From an uncultured Flavobacteriaceae bacterium (lineage in GTDB: Bacteria; Bacteroidota; Bacteroidia; Flavobacteriales; Flavobacteriaceae), in the NCBI GenBank assembly GCA_947494565.1, contig CANLVG010000006.1, forward strand, positions 124,001 to 188,000: a DNA stretch of 64,000 bases, written 5' to 3'. Positions 19,718 to 27,642 of this stretch are shown here, in pieces (within the stretch, counting starts at the first letter, position 1; each line of letters starts with the position of its first letter). Both the position numbers and the translations under genes were made by a program. The notes beneath the pieces are model-generated. The model saw nothing but the letters and a program-made list of their open reading frames with translations, was not told where the DNA came from and made no database searches.

Positions 19718-19801
19718 GGAGAGGTGCCGGAGTGGTAACGGAGCAGATTGCTAATCTGTCGACGCGTAAGTGTCGCATGGGTTCGAGTCCCATTCTCTCC
19801 G
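19718..19801 (+). tRNA. tRNA-Ser(GCT)
   Basis: An 84-base cloverleaf with GGAGAGG paired to the 3' CTCTCC (discriminator G), an anticodon stem CAGAT/ATCTG around GCT, a long variable arm and a GGTTCGAGTCCC T-arm. CCA is not encoded. Confidence 0.95.
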
Positions 19802-19835
19802 CAATTTTCTTTTACATTTTAAATAGGATAACCAT

Positions 19836-19910
19836 CGGGGTGTAGCGTAGCCCGGTTATCGCGCCGCGTTTGGGACGCGGAGGTCGCAGGTTCGAATCCT
19901 GCCACCCCGA
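19836..19910 (+). tRNA. tRNA-Pro(TGG), island integration site
   Basis: CGGGGTG pairs with CACCCCG (discriminator A); the anticodon loop TTTGGGA carries TGG. The last 13 bases (19899-19911) recur exactly at 45191-45203, marking this tRNA as the attachment site of the following island. CCA is not encoded. Confidence 0.95.
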
Positions 19911-19911
19911 C
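19899..19911 (+). other. Island attachment site, left copy (attL core)
   Basis: CTGCCACCCCGAC spans the 3' end of tRNA-Pro plus one base and is repeated exactly at the far end of the island. The integrase gene begins 217 bases further on, as usual for tRNA-targeted elements. Confidence 0.8.
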
Positions 19912-19933
19912 GAACCACTTTTCAAGTGGTATG

Positions 19934-19976
19934 AAAGCACTGTTAACTGACTGGTTGACAGTGCTTTTCATTTTTT
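19934..19976 (+). terminator. Terminator downstream of tRNA-Pro, inside the island
   Basis: AAAGCACTGT and ACAGTGCTTT form a 10-bp hairpin followed by T-rich sequence. It replaces the tRNA operon's original terminator, now displaced to 45204-45236. Confidence 0.7.
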
Positions 19977-20128
19977 ATGAATTCATCCGATATCATCTAA
20001 TATCATATAAAAGGTGTAGAGTTCGGTGAATGGATTGGTACGATGGTTGTGCATAATTTTGGTAGTGGATAGGGCTATTTATAGTCGTCTTTGCAAACAA
20101 GGTTTGTTCAATTTAAAAGACTCGTATC

Positions 20129-21388
20129 ATGCGCAACAACAGCACTTTAGCAGTACTCATTTTTACAAGGGACATTAACTATAACCCTGAAAAACTCACC
20201 ATTTATGCCCGTATAACCGTCGATGGAAGACGCGCGGAAATCAGTTTAAAGAGGTATACATCGGTGAATGTTTGGGACGTTTCCAAGGGAAGGGTCATCG
20301 GAACGACATCAAAAGCCAGGTTGCTCAATAGCTATCTTGACGAGGTATATGTCCAGATCCTGGACGCCCACAAACAACTTTTACGGGAGGGCAAGGTAAT
20401 TACCGCACAAGCCGTAAAGGCCCGATTCCTGGGACAGGACGAACAGCACAAGACACTCAAAGAACTTGTCAAGTATCATAATACCACAATGGACTCCGTG
20501 CTGAAATATGGCACGATGAAAAACTACTATTCCACCGAACGCTATCTGCATAGTTTCATAAGCGACAAATTCAGTTCCCCCGACGTCTACCTAAAACAAT
20601 TGAATTATAGGTTCATCGTAGACTTTGAACAATACCTTTTGAATTATCGTCCAGAGAAGGCTAGAAAAACCTGTTCTAATAATGGTGCAATGAAACATTT
20701 GGAGCGCCTCATGAAAATGACAAATCTAGCAGTGAAACTGGAATGGTTGGAAAAAGACCCTTTCCATCAATACAAGCTCAACTTCCAGAAACACAATCGA
20801 AGCTACCTCTCCGAAAGAGAACTGCAATTGATAGAGGAAACCGTTTTTAAAACGGGCTATGAAAAGGTGAGGAACATATTTCTATTTTCCTGTTATACAG
20901 GACTATCCTATATAGATGTCAAGGAGCTTATGACCGAACAACTGGTTTTGGGAATAGATGGCAATCATTGGTTACATACCAAGCGGGCGAAGACGGATGA
21001 AATCGTAAAGATTCCATTATTGCCAAAAGCGAAAGCCATAATCGAAAAATATTCCGATGAAATGAAAAACTGTCCAAGCGGCAAATTACTTCCGGTCTTT
21101 AGCAACCAAAAAGTAAATAGCTACTTGAAAGTGATTACAAAGGCGTGTGGAGTACATAAGAACATCACCTTTCATTCAGCAAGGCATACGTTTGCGACGA
21201 CGGTAACCCTTTCCAATGGAGTGCCCATCGAAACGGTTTCCAAAATGTTGGGTCATGCCAAGTTGACAACGACGCAGATCTATGCAAGGGTCTTGGAAAA
21301 GAAAGTAGGGGAGGATATGCAAGACCTGATGGACCTTTTTGAAGCAAAGGAGAAACAAAGAAGCGAAGCCCCCAAATCCTTACCCTAA
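20129..21388 (+). CDS. Tyrosine recombinase (site-specific integrase)
   Basis: This 419-residue protein has an arm-binding region, a SAM-like core-binding domain (about 105-215) and a catalytic domain. Catalytic residues visible are Lys near 285, HSAR (His349, Arg352), His376 in LGHAKL and Tyr385 in QIYAR. The first catalytic Arg is replaced by Ser260 (CYTGLSYIDV), the substitution known for IntDOT of the Bacteroides element CTnDOT. Its position just inside tRNA-Pro and the matching attachment repeats show that it integrated the island. Confidence 0.95.
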   Translation: MRNNSTLAVLIFTRDINYNPEKLTIYARITVDGRRAEISLKRYTSVNVWDVSKGRVIGTTSKARLLNSYLDEVYVQILDAHKQLLREGKVITAQAVKARFLGQDEQHKTLKELVKYHNTTMDSVLKYGTMKNYYSTERYLHSFISDKFSSPDVYLKQLNYRFIVDFEQYLLNYRPEKARKTCSNNGAMKHLERLMKMTNLAVKLEWLEKDPFHQYKLNFQKHNRSYLSERELQLIEETVFKTGYEKVRNIFLFSCYTGLSYIDVKELMTEQLVLGIDGNHWLHTKRAKTDEIVKIPLLPKAKAIIEKYSDEMKNCPSGKLLPVFSNQKVNSYLKVITKACGVHKNITFHSARHTFATTVTLSNGVPIETVSKMLGHAKLTTTQIYARVLEKKVGEDMQDLMDLFEAKEKQRSEAPKSLP

Positions 21389-21719
21389 CTTTTGCGCATG
21401 GTTCCTGTTGGATTTTTGTAGCGTCCCGATAGGTAAGCGTGAAGCAAAAATAGAATAGGGCGCATCCTACTTTTTGGTTATTGAAAAGCCCTTTTTAGGG
21501 TATTCAAAACTTAGGAGTGGAACGAAGAAGATTTGAATAGCAAGAGGACAACGCGCTAAAGCGACGTTGTGTATTTAATTATTGATTCAAATAACTGAAA
21601 ATCAGTGAATTAAAATATATTTTAAAACCATAGAAATTGTCAAAATTGTAACAATCAGCAATAAAACCCCTATGAATACGGGAATAAATTGTAACAATCG
21701 TTCGAAAAAGAAGTGAAAA
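21389..21719. other. Intergenic region with two TTGTAACAA palindromes
   Basis: No gene is evident in these 331 bases. The palindrome ATTGTAACAAT occurs twice, at 21645-21655 and 21688-21698, 43 bases apart and just before the BfmA/BtgA-like start. They look like paired binding sites for a repressor or for recombination or mobilisation proteins. Confidence 0.45.
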
Positions 21720-22271
21720 ATGGACGGATTCGGTACCATAAGGCTACATGATAGAACCATCAAAAGGTTCAAGGGGTTTTCAAGGAAATTTAAAAGTTCC
21801 TATTCGGAGACCTTAGAAGCTGTTATGGACTTTTTTGAATGGCATGGGATATTACCTTCCAAACGTTTTGCGGACCAAATCAACAAGGAAGAAGCGAAAA
21901 CCAGGAAGAGGGTAGAGGCAGCAATCGCCATAATCCGGAACATTGAGAAGACCCAAACACTTCCTACCAATATCATGCTTGAAGCCCTTTTCGGAAAACA
22001 TGAAATCGTACGACAAAGAAAAGAACCAAAATTGGTAGAAACCAAATTCGAAAAGCTTACCAGGGACGAATGGAACAAAAAGGAAAACAAAGTCTCACGG
22101 ATTAAATACGATCGACTCAAGGAAAAACATATTTCCAATTTGGAGCGAATGATAGCAACCTTGAACAAGGTCGAAAAGATCAAACCAAGGTTTGGAAAGC
22201 CTTATCACAAGTTGGGGATTAGCCCGATGGAACTGGCCAAACTTAAAAGGCAACTTAAAAACCAATTGTAA
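21720..22271 (+). CDS. BfmA/BtgA-like mobilisation protein
   Basis: The 183-residue basic protein starts with a segment (IRLHDRTIKRFKGFSRKFKS) resembling the ribbon-helix-helix-like N terminus of BfmA/BtgA mobilisation proteins, followed by YSETLEAVMDFFEWHGI, then long charged helices likely to form a coiled coil. In Bacteroidota, members of this group sit next to integrases and help process or anchor the element's DNA. No relaxase gene is visible here, so the island could at best be mobilised in trans. Family assignment is by pattern and is moderately sure. Confidence 0.65.
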   Translation: MDGFGTIRLHDRTIKRFKGFSRKFKSSYSETLEAVMDFFEWHGILPSKRFADQINKEEAKTRKRVEAAIAIIRNIEKTQTLPTNIMLEALFGKHEIVRQRKEPKLVETKFEKLTRDEWNKKENKVSRIKYDRLKEKHISNLERMIATLNKVEKIKPRFGKPYHKLGISPMELAKLKRQLKNQL

Positions 22272-22535
22272 AGAGTTCACCTCGCAAGCAGGATTAGTTT
22301 GGTAAGGATTTGGGACTTGCAGCACGAAACTTTGTTTCGCTCGCTATTATTAAGAATTGGCATTGTTGAGGAAAAGACAAATTTGATGATGTAGAAATGT
22401 TTAATTAACCTTTGTAAAAGAACAGTCTCATTTCTTAAGATGGATTTGTTAATTATTTTGTTGATATTTATCACTCGAAATGACATGTATATTATTGACT
22501 TTCTATTTTAGAAAGACTAACTTTACACTTTACCT

Positions 22536-22581
22536 AGTAAGGGGGATGGGAAGCAAAATTTTGCTTCCCATCCCCCTTACT
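22536..22581. repeat. 46-bp perfect palindrome
   Basis: Each 23-base arm (AGTAAGGGGGATGGGAAGC then AAAA) is followed immediately by its exact reverse complement with no loop bases. The arms are far more GC-rich than the flanks. It could act as a bidirectional terminator shielding AbiE or form a cruciform. Confidence 0.85.
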
Positions 22582-22629
22582 GTTATATTTCTTTTTTGTA
22601 TTCTCTATAAACTCTTTTATTGCATTATG

Positions 22630-22666
22630 TTTTCGTCACAAATATTCATTAAATTTGTGACGAAAA
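22630..22666 (+). promoter_or_regulatory. Inverted-repeat operator upstream of AbiE
   Basis: Two exact 14-base arms (TTTTCGTCACAAAT and its reverse complement) are separated by 9 bases and end 12 bases before the antitoxin start. AbiEi antitoxins are known to repress their own operon by binding inverted repeats here, so autoregulation is likely. Confidence 0.65.
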
Positions 22667-22678
22667 TTATATTAAAAT

Positions 22679-23287
22679 ATGCTTAAACCTACTGAAAAAC
22701 TTATAAAAAAGTCAATTTCGAATCATAAACGTGGAAAAATATTTTTCCCAAATAATTTTGTAAAATTTGGTTCTTCTACAGCAATCAGAAAAGCTCTATT
22801 ACGATTAGAAAAAAAAGGACTATTAGTTCGATTGGGACAAGGTATTTATTTATACCCTAAAAAGCATAAGCAATTGGGAATACTCTATCCTTCATTAGAA
22901 GAAATTGCTATTGCAATTTCAAAGAGAGATAAGGCAAGAATAATTCCGACTGGAATACAAGCCCTTAACAAATTGGGATTATCTACTCAAGTCCCCATGA
23001 ACTTAATTTACCTAACCGATGGAACGCCCAGAACTGTTAAAATTAAAAATAACACGGTAAAGTTTAAAATTGCGTCACCGAAGATTCTTGCGGCTAAAAG
23101 TGAAACCAATGTTTTGGTTATCCAGGCATTACGTGAAATAGGGCAAAAAAACGTGAATGAAAAAGAGCTTGAAAAAATAAATACAGTTTTAAAAACGGTT
23201 GATAAAGATCTTATCAAACACGATATGCAATTAGCACCAGTTTGGATTTCCAAGATTATGGAAGAAGTTTTAAAAGATGTAGAATAG
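22679..23287 (+). CDS. AbiEi-like antitoxin / DUF6088-type regulator
   Basis: This 202-residue protein has an N-terminal winged-helix region (KALLRLEKKGLLVRLGQGIYLY) followed by the alpha/beta domain seen in AbiEi antitoxins of type IV toxin-antitoxin systems. AbiEi represses its own promoter and counteracts the toxin without binding it stably. The stop codon abuts the toxin start (TAG then ATG), so the two are coupled, and a perfect inverted repeat lies just upstream as a candidate operator. Confidence 0.8.
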   Translation: MLKPTEKLIKKSISNHKRGKIFFPNNFVKFGSSTAIRKALLRLEKKGLLVRLGQGIYLYPKKHKQLGILYPSLEEIAIAISKRDKARIIPTGIQALNKLGLSTQVPMNLIYLTDGTPRTVKIKNNTVKFKIASPKILAAKSETNVLVIQALREIGQKNVNEKELEKINTVLKTVDKDLIKHDMQLAPVWISKIMEEVLKDVE

Positions 23288-24283
23288 ATGAAAGAATGGT
23301 TCAATTTATCGGAAAGCGATAGGAAAGAGGTTATCATACAAACCAGTATTGATAATGGACTACCAGCTGCAGCAATAGAAAAAGATTGGTGGGTGGTCGC
23401 GGTATTACGAGCCATTTTTACTACAAAATATGCAGAACACCTTGTCTTTAAAGGTGGGACATCTCTAAGTAAGGCTTGGGGACTAATCGAAAGATTTTCG
23501 GAAGATATCGATTTGGCAATGGACAGGTCTTTCTTCGGCTTTGGCGGTGCACTTAATCGAACTAAAGTTTCCCACCTTAGAAAAGCGTCTTGCAAGTTTG
23601 CTAGCGAAATATTCCCAGATGAACTTTCCAAAACCCTCAAAGAACAAGGTGTAAAAGATTTTTCTATTCATATAGGTGCTTTTGAAGATTCTGACACCGA
23701 CCCTATTGCCATTGAAATACGATATGATTCCTTAGTAGAAAGAATAGAATATTTAGAGCCAAGGATTCTTGTTGAAATAAGTTCAAGGTCGCTAAGAGAC
23801 CCTTTTGAGAATAGGGATATAGTCTCTTTTATTGGAGAAAAATATCAAGGGCAGTCCTTTGCTGACAAGCCAATTGAAGTTCCAACAGTTCTCCCTACTA
23901 GAACATTTTTGGAGAAACTTTTCCTTTTGCATGAAGAGTTTCAGAAACCTAAAACTAGACCAATTTTTAGCAAACGAATGACTAGACATCTTTACGACAT
24001 TTCTAAATTGATGGATACGGAGTTTGGAGAAGCAGCTCTAAAAGATAAAAAACTCTATAGTGAAATTGTAGAGCATCGTAGCATCCTGACAAGAATATCT
24101 TGGATGGATTATTCTGCGCATGCCAAAAAAACACTAGATTTTATACCTCCAGATAGAGTAATGAAAGAGTGGAAAAAAGATTATGAAGATATGGATGAAA
24201 GTATGTTTTATGGGAAAACTGAACCTTTCGAAGAGTTGATTGACAAGTTGAAAGCTTTAAGGGAGAGAATAAATAAAACTTAA
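23288..24283 (+). CDS. AbiEii-type nucleotidyltransferase toxin
   Basis: The 331-residue protein shows the nucleotidyltransferase signature of AbiEii/AbiGii toxins: FKGGTSLSKAWG (about 54-65) followed by SEDIDLAM (71-78) with the metal-binding Asp pair. Related toxins (for example MenT) add nucleotides to tRNA 3' ends and block translation; AbiE gives phage defence. The gene is complete: an insertion sequence has landed two bases after its stop codon. In this island a tRNA-modifying toxin sits beside a tRNA array and RNA-repair enzymes. Confidence 0.85.
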   Translation: MKEWFNLSESDRKEVIIQTSIDNGLPAAAIEKDWWVVAVLRAIFTTKYAEHLVFKGGTSLSKAWGLIERFSEDIDLAMDRSFFGFGGALNRTKVSHLRKASCKFASEIFPDELSKTLKEQGVKDFSIHIGAFEDSDTDPIAIEIRYDSLVERIEYLEPRILVEISSRSLRDPFENRDIVSFIGEKYQGQSFADKPIEVPTVLPTRTFLEKLFLLHEEFQKPKTRPIFSKRMTRHLYDISKLMDTEFGEAALKDKKLYSEIVEHRSILTRISWMDYSAHAKKTLDFIPPDRVMKEWKKDYEDMDESMFYGKTEPFEELIDKLKALRERINKT

Positions 24284-24285
24284 TG

Positions 24286-25624
24286 GGGTCTGTAAATTAA
24301 ACTCTGTCCGTTGTTTCAATTCCTTTGGGGCTAGCCCCAAAGGAATTGGCGTTTAAGACCAGTGGTATCCTTTCCCCAAATTTAATATAAAGTTGTTGAA
24401 CGGTAAGGCTCCAATTATGCAATGGGCTTGTCCACTTTTTTTCGATGTTCTTTGTGGCCAGGTATACCAGTTTCAACAAGGCCATGTCGTTGGTAAATGC
24501 TCCCTTGGTCTTGGTCACCTTACGGACTTGGCGATGAAAACCTTCCACGGCGTTGGTCGTATAGATGATCTTTCTGATAGGTTCGGTGTACTGGAAGTAC
24601 TGAGACAGCTGCTCCCAGTTACGCTGCCAGCTCTCGATTACCACAGGGTATTTGTCGCCCCATTTCTCTTCCAGATCCAATAGATTGTCCTCTGCCACTT
24701 CCTTGCTGGTGGCACGATAAACGAGTTTAAGGTCGCGCATGAACTCCTTTTGGTCTTTTGATGCGATGTACTTCAGTGAATTACGGATCTGGTGTACGAT
24801 GCAGAGCTGGACCTGTGCCTTGGGGAACACGCTCAATATCGCATCGGTAAAGCCCCGAAGGTTATCGGTGCAGGCGATAAGGATGTCCTTTAGGCCACGG
24901 TTGTTCAGGTCGGTAAGCACCTGTAGCCAGAAGTTCGCCCCTTCGCTCTCGGAAATGTACATGCCCAATATTTCCTTGTAACCTTCTTTGTTGATACCGA
25001 GGATATTGTACAGGGCCTTGTGCTCGATCTTGCCCTCCACTTTGACCTTGTAGTGCATGGCATCGAGCCATACGATACAATATAAAGGCTCCAAGGGGCG
25101 GTTCTGCCATGCTTTTACGTCAGGGATGATCCTATCCGTTATTTGGCTTAGGACGGTATGTGAGATATCGGTGTCGTACATCTCCTTTATATGGGCGGAG
25201 ATGTCGCGGTAACTCATGCCAAGACCGTAAAGGCCTATTATCTTGTCGGAGAGGTTGTCGGCCAAAATGGTCTGTCGCTTCTTTACAAGTTCCGGTTCAA
25301 AGGTGCTCTGCCTGTCCTGAGGTGTGTCGATGTCAAAGGTGCCGTAGCCGCTCTTGATCGTCTTCTTGCCTTTGCCGTTGCGTTTGTTGCCCTTGGTCCT
25401 TTGGACTTCGTTCAAATGCCCCTCCATCTCGGCCTCAAGGGCCTTTTCGATAACGTTCTTCAGCATTGGGGCGAAAGCACCTCCCTTGCCGAAAAGGTTC
25501 TTGCCGGACATGAACTGGTCAAGCACCTTCTTTTCAAATTCTGTTTGTTCTTCTTTTCTCATGGTTCTGTCTGAATAAAATTAATACTTAAATTTATTTC
25601 AGACAGAGTTCAGTTTACACCCTC
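24286..25624. mobile_element. IS256-type insertion sequence with 8-bp target duplication
   Basis: The 1339-bp element has imperfect 25-bp terminal inverted repeats (19 of 25 match; shared core TGTAAA, then AACTCTGTC) and is flanked by direct repeats ACTTAATG at 24278-24285 and 25625-25632. It encodes one transposase on the reverse strand. The duplication shows simple transposition into the 3' end of the toxin gene, which is left intact. Confidence 0.93.
24297..25562 (-). CDS. IS256 family transposase
   Basis: This 421-residue DDE transposase of the MULE/IS256 superfamily has the conserved YCIVWLDAMHYKVKVEG segment with the first catalytic Asp, the IACTDNLRGF segment with the second, and VEGFHRQVRKVTK near the C-terminal Glu. 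Length is typical of IS256. Inverted repeats and an intact target duplication around it suggest a fairly recent insertion. Its GC content is visibly higher than the AT-rich AbiE genes beside it. Confidence 0.95.
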   Translation of the reverse strand: MRKEEQTEFEKKVLDQFMSGKNLFGKGGAFAPMLKNVIEKALEAEMEGHLNEVQRTKGNKRNGKGKKTIKSGYGTFDIDTPQDRQSTFEPELVKKRQTILADNLSDKIIGLYGLGMSYRDISAHIKEMYDTDISHTVLSQITDRIIPDVKAWQNRPLEPLYCIVWLDAMHYKVKVEGKIEHKALYNILGINKEGYKEILGMYISESEGANFWLQVLTDLNNRGLKDILIACTDNLRGFTDAILSVFPKAQVQLCIVHQIRNSLKYIASKDQKEFMRDLKLVYRATSKEVAEDNLLDLEEKWGDKYPVVIESWQRNWEQLSQYFQYTEPIRKIIYTTNAVEGFHRQVRKVTKTKGAFTNDMALLKLVYLATKNIEKKWTSPLHNWSLTVQQLYIKFGERIPLVLNANSFGASPKGIETTDRV

Positions 25625-25722
25625 ACTTAATGAGCTTAACTAAATTACCTTTGTTTTTATATTGATATGTATTTTTTTACTAAATAAAATGCGCCGGCTC
25701 TCACCAACGCATTCTAACCAAC

Positions 25723-26823
25723 CTACTTATTTACGGAGAAAATCTCCTTCAATTGTTTTACCATACCTCCGTTACCAGAGACGGTAATCTCTCCGATTTT
25801 TTCGGCGATCTTTTCAACGTATTCCATTTCCTTCAACTTGAAGAGCATTTCGTTGTCTTCCATCAACTTTGCGGTGTTCAGCAAGCTTCTGGTAGACGCA
25901 GTCTCTTCACGTCGAGTAATGATATTCGCCTGAGCTCTCTTTTGGGCAACCAAAACCTGGTTCATGATGTCTTTCATTTCACCAGTCAAGATTACATCAC
26001 GAATACCGCAACTCAAAACTTCAACACCCAATTGGGTAGCAGTCGTTTTGATATCTGCAAATACCGCTTCTGCGATGCTTTCTTTTCGCTCAAGAAGCTC
26101 ATCCAAGGTATAGGTGCCAATATAGGCGCGCAATACCAGCTGCATAGCAATGTACAATTGCTTTTCATAGTCTTTGCTACCTAGCAAAGCCTTTTCGATA
26201 TCAACAACTTTATACTGTGTATAGAAGTTGATACGAATAGCGGCCTTGTCTTTAGTCAACAATTCTTGACCAGAAATTTCCAATTGCAATTGACGCATAT
26301 CCGCTCTGGCGATTTTGATGGAAATGTCGTTCTTCCAGAAATGGTAGGTACCACTTTCCAGTGTTTTGACATAAACATCATCAACCAATAGGACAGCTTT
26401 CTCATATGCCGCAACTTCCAAAGTACGAACATAAGCTCGCAACTGAGGATGGCTCAGCATTGCTTTGCTGATAGCTTCTGTGATGTAGATTTTACTCAAG
26501 TCCGCCATAACGAACTCGAAGTTTATCAGACCTTTCCAGAAAGCATATTTACCAGCTGTAAGGACTTGTTTCAAGTTTCCGTTTTCAGAAACCAAAGCCA
26601 ATTCAGCATCCTTTACTTCTATGATATGCAACATAGCTTCCAAACCTTGGTCCTGTAGCAAGATTTCTAATGCTATAGGAGCAACAAAGGCCTTGGTAAG
26701 GTCATAGACCTTAACCATATTTTGAAAGCCTACCCAGTGTGTACCTTGGGTAATAACTTTTTGGTAATCGCCTTTCTTGAAGACCAAACCTACTTTTCCT
26801 GCATTGATTCTTACTCTTTTCAT
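25723..26823 (-). CDS. Slipin-like SPFH-domain protein without membrane segment
   Basis: The 366-residue protein has an extended N-terminal region of repeated beta segments (two similar blocks ending YAFWKG and YHFWKN) followed by an SPFH/band-7 domain (about 160-330: IARADMRQLQLEISGQELL, YTLDELLERKESIAE, GVEVLSCGIRDVILTGEM). No transmembrane helix is seen. SPFH/slipin genes are known companions of RtcB in bacterial RNA-repair gene clusters, although their job is unknown. It is the last gene of the cluster on this strand, downstream of the scrambled tRNA halves and a WYL-type operator promoter. Confidence 0.85.
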   Translation of the reverse strand: MKRVRINAGKVGLVFKKGDYQKVITQGTHWVGFQNMVKVYDLTKAFVAPIALEILLQDQGLEAMLHIIEVKDAELALVSENGNLKQVLTAGKYAFWKGLINFEFVMADLSKIYITEAISKAMLSHPQLRAYVRTLEVAAYEKAVLLVDDVYVKTLESGTYHFWKNDISIKIARADMRQLQLEISGQELLTKDKAAIRINFYTQYKVVDIEKALLGSKDYEKQLYIAMQLVLRAYIGTYTLDELLERKESIAEAVFADIKTTATQLGVEVLSCGIRDVILTGEMKDIMNQVLVAQKRAQANIITRREETASTRSLLNTAKLMEDNEMLFKLKEMEYVEKIAEKIGEITVSGNGGMVKQLKEIFSVNK

Positions 26824-27204
26824 TACTTAAAATTTGTGTCCGCCAGTCTAGTGACGGACGAACGGGTTAAACTATTTTCATTTACTATTAATTTTTTTTC
26901 CTCTTTTAAAAAACCGCAACTATAACTCATCTATTCGATACGGAAATATTGGTTTTCGAAGCTCGTTACGATTTGTTTTTTGGTATGCTTCGGTCGGTGT
27001 TGCCAATATTATTTATTGGTTTTTCCGAGGGAAGGGTATTCAAAAAAGAAATTGCCTTTCACATCAAAAATTCAGTATTTCAAAGTAGTTTCAAGACTGT
27101 TGATTCATCCGAAGAAAAATCAACCGAGGCATAACTACGGTTTTTTGTCAATTATATGGAGTGACCGTCCAGTGGTCTTTTTACAAGTGACCTTCTTGTT
27201 GAAA
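26824..27204 (-). other. Leader region of the slipin gene
   Basis: No gene is supported here. A weak hairpin, AACCG and CGGTT followed by T (27123-27143), could be a forward-strand terminator. The stretch would form part of an 800-base leader if slipin is transcribed from the operator promoter at 27643-27681. Confidence 0.35.
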
Positions 27205-27221
27205 ATGGATTTTGAGTCCAT
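27205..27221 (-). pseudogene. Isolated anticodon stem-loop resembling tRNA-Leu(CAA)
   Basis: On the reverse strand ATGGA-CTCAAAA-TCCAT forms a 5-bp stem with a 7-base loop carrying CAA after a U at position 33. No D-arm, T-arm or acceptor stem fits around it, so it is a fragment, or a T-arm-like helix, attached to the preceding tRNA half. Confidence 0.3.
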
Positions 27222-27224
27222 AAC

Positions 27225-27267
27225 CTACATTAAAAGTGTAGTGCTCTAACCAACTGAGCTATCCTAT
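27225..27267 (-). pseudogene. tRNA 5' half, Lys(TTT)-like, lacking its own 3' half
   Basis: On the reverse strand the acceptor arm ATAGGA (27267-27262), a canonical D-arm (GCTC, AGTTGGTTA, GAGC) and an intact anticodon stem-loop CTACA-CTTTTAA-TGTAG (anticodon TTT) are present, but no T-arm follows. Its acceptor arm is complementary to TCCTAT, which lies 5 bases upstream at the end of another tRNA's 3' half. Confidence 0.5.
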
Positions 27268-27272
27268 GCGTA

Positions 27273-27337
27273 ATAGGAGCGGGAGTCGAACCCGCGACAC
27301 CTACGTCTATCGCTCTAACCTACTGAGCTACTTCCCC
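27273..27337 (-). pseudogene. tRNA 5' half fused to the 3' half of a different tRNA
   Basis: On the reverse strand GGGGAAG, a D-arm and the 5' anticodon strand ATAGA (27310-27306) run directly into CGTAG, a variable loop GTGTC, a T-arm GCGGG/CCCGC and the acceptor strand TCCTAT. The two halves cannot form one cloverleaf: acceptor strands do not pair and only about 16 bases separate the D- and T-arms. Each half instead pairs with the neighbouring fragment on the other side. Confidence 0.6.
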
Positions 27338-27356
27338 ATTTTTTATATATAATTAG

Positions 27357-27391
27357 AGGGGAAGGTGGGAATCGAACCCACGACCTATAGA
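27357..27391 (-). pseudogene. tRNA 3' half upstream of its matching 5' half
   Basis: On the reverse strand TCTAT, AGGTC, the T-arm GTGGG-TTCGATT-CCCAC and CTTCCCC plus a discriminator T are present, with no D-arm before them. CTTCCCC is a perfect 7-bp partner of GGGGAAG found 19 bases downstream, and TCTAT a perfect 5-bp partner of ATAGA in that same downstream half. Confidence 0.6.
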
Positions 27392-27429
27392 GTCGGGACT
27401 ATTTTTTGGAAAACAGCCGAAACCTTCAA

Positions 27430-27636
27430 GTCAAGTTGTATATGAAGACATTATACTTCTCAGTAAAACTTCATACAATAGTGCTATACAGAAACACCCA
27501 ACAAGACCAGCTTGATATTGTTAATTCTGCCTAAGCAGAAATTTCTTTTCAATGAACTTTTTTAAGCCTCGCTTTAGTCCTTGTTAAAGCGAGGCACTAT
27601 CACAAACTATGTTTTCCAACTCGTTTGTTTTTAATT
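27430..27636 (-). ncRNA. Candidate structured RNA driven by an operator promoter
   Basis: Between the operator promoter and the tRNA halves no ORF of useful size is present, but there are strong hairpins: a perfect 11-bp stem with an 8-base loop at 27566-27595 (GCCTCGCTTTA arm) and a 6-bp stem with a 4-base loop at 27525-27540 (TTCTGC arm). Neither is followed by a T-run, so they are not simple terminators. The region could be a noncoding RNA or a long leader of the slipin gene. Confidence 0.4.
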
Positions 27637-27642
27637 ACCCTG

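Larger units (their letters stand above)
22272..22678. other. Intergenic region before the AbiE operon
   Basis: No gene of normal size is seen in these 407 bases. The stretch is AT-rich and holds a 46-bp perfect palindrome (22536-22581) and the inverted repeat that overlaps the AbiE promoter (22630-22666), both listed separately. Confidence 0.6.

Noticed and set aside
27200-27391. Three intact tandem tRNAs in the usual order
   Set aside because: No fragment can pair its own acceptor arms or supply both D- and T-arms with a full anticodon arm between them; only cross-pairing between neighbours works.
27566-27595. Rho-independent terminator
   Set aside because: The hairpin is perfect but neither strand has a T-run after it; treated as a structured RNA element.
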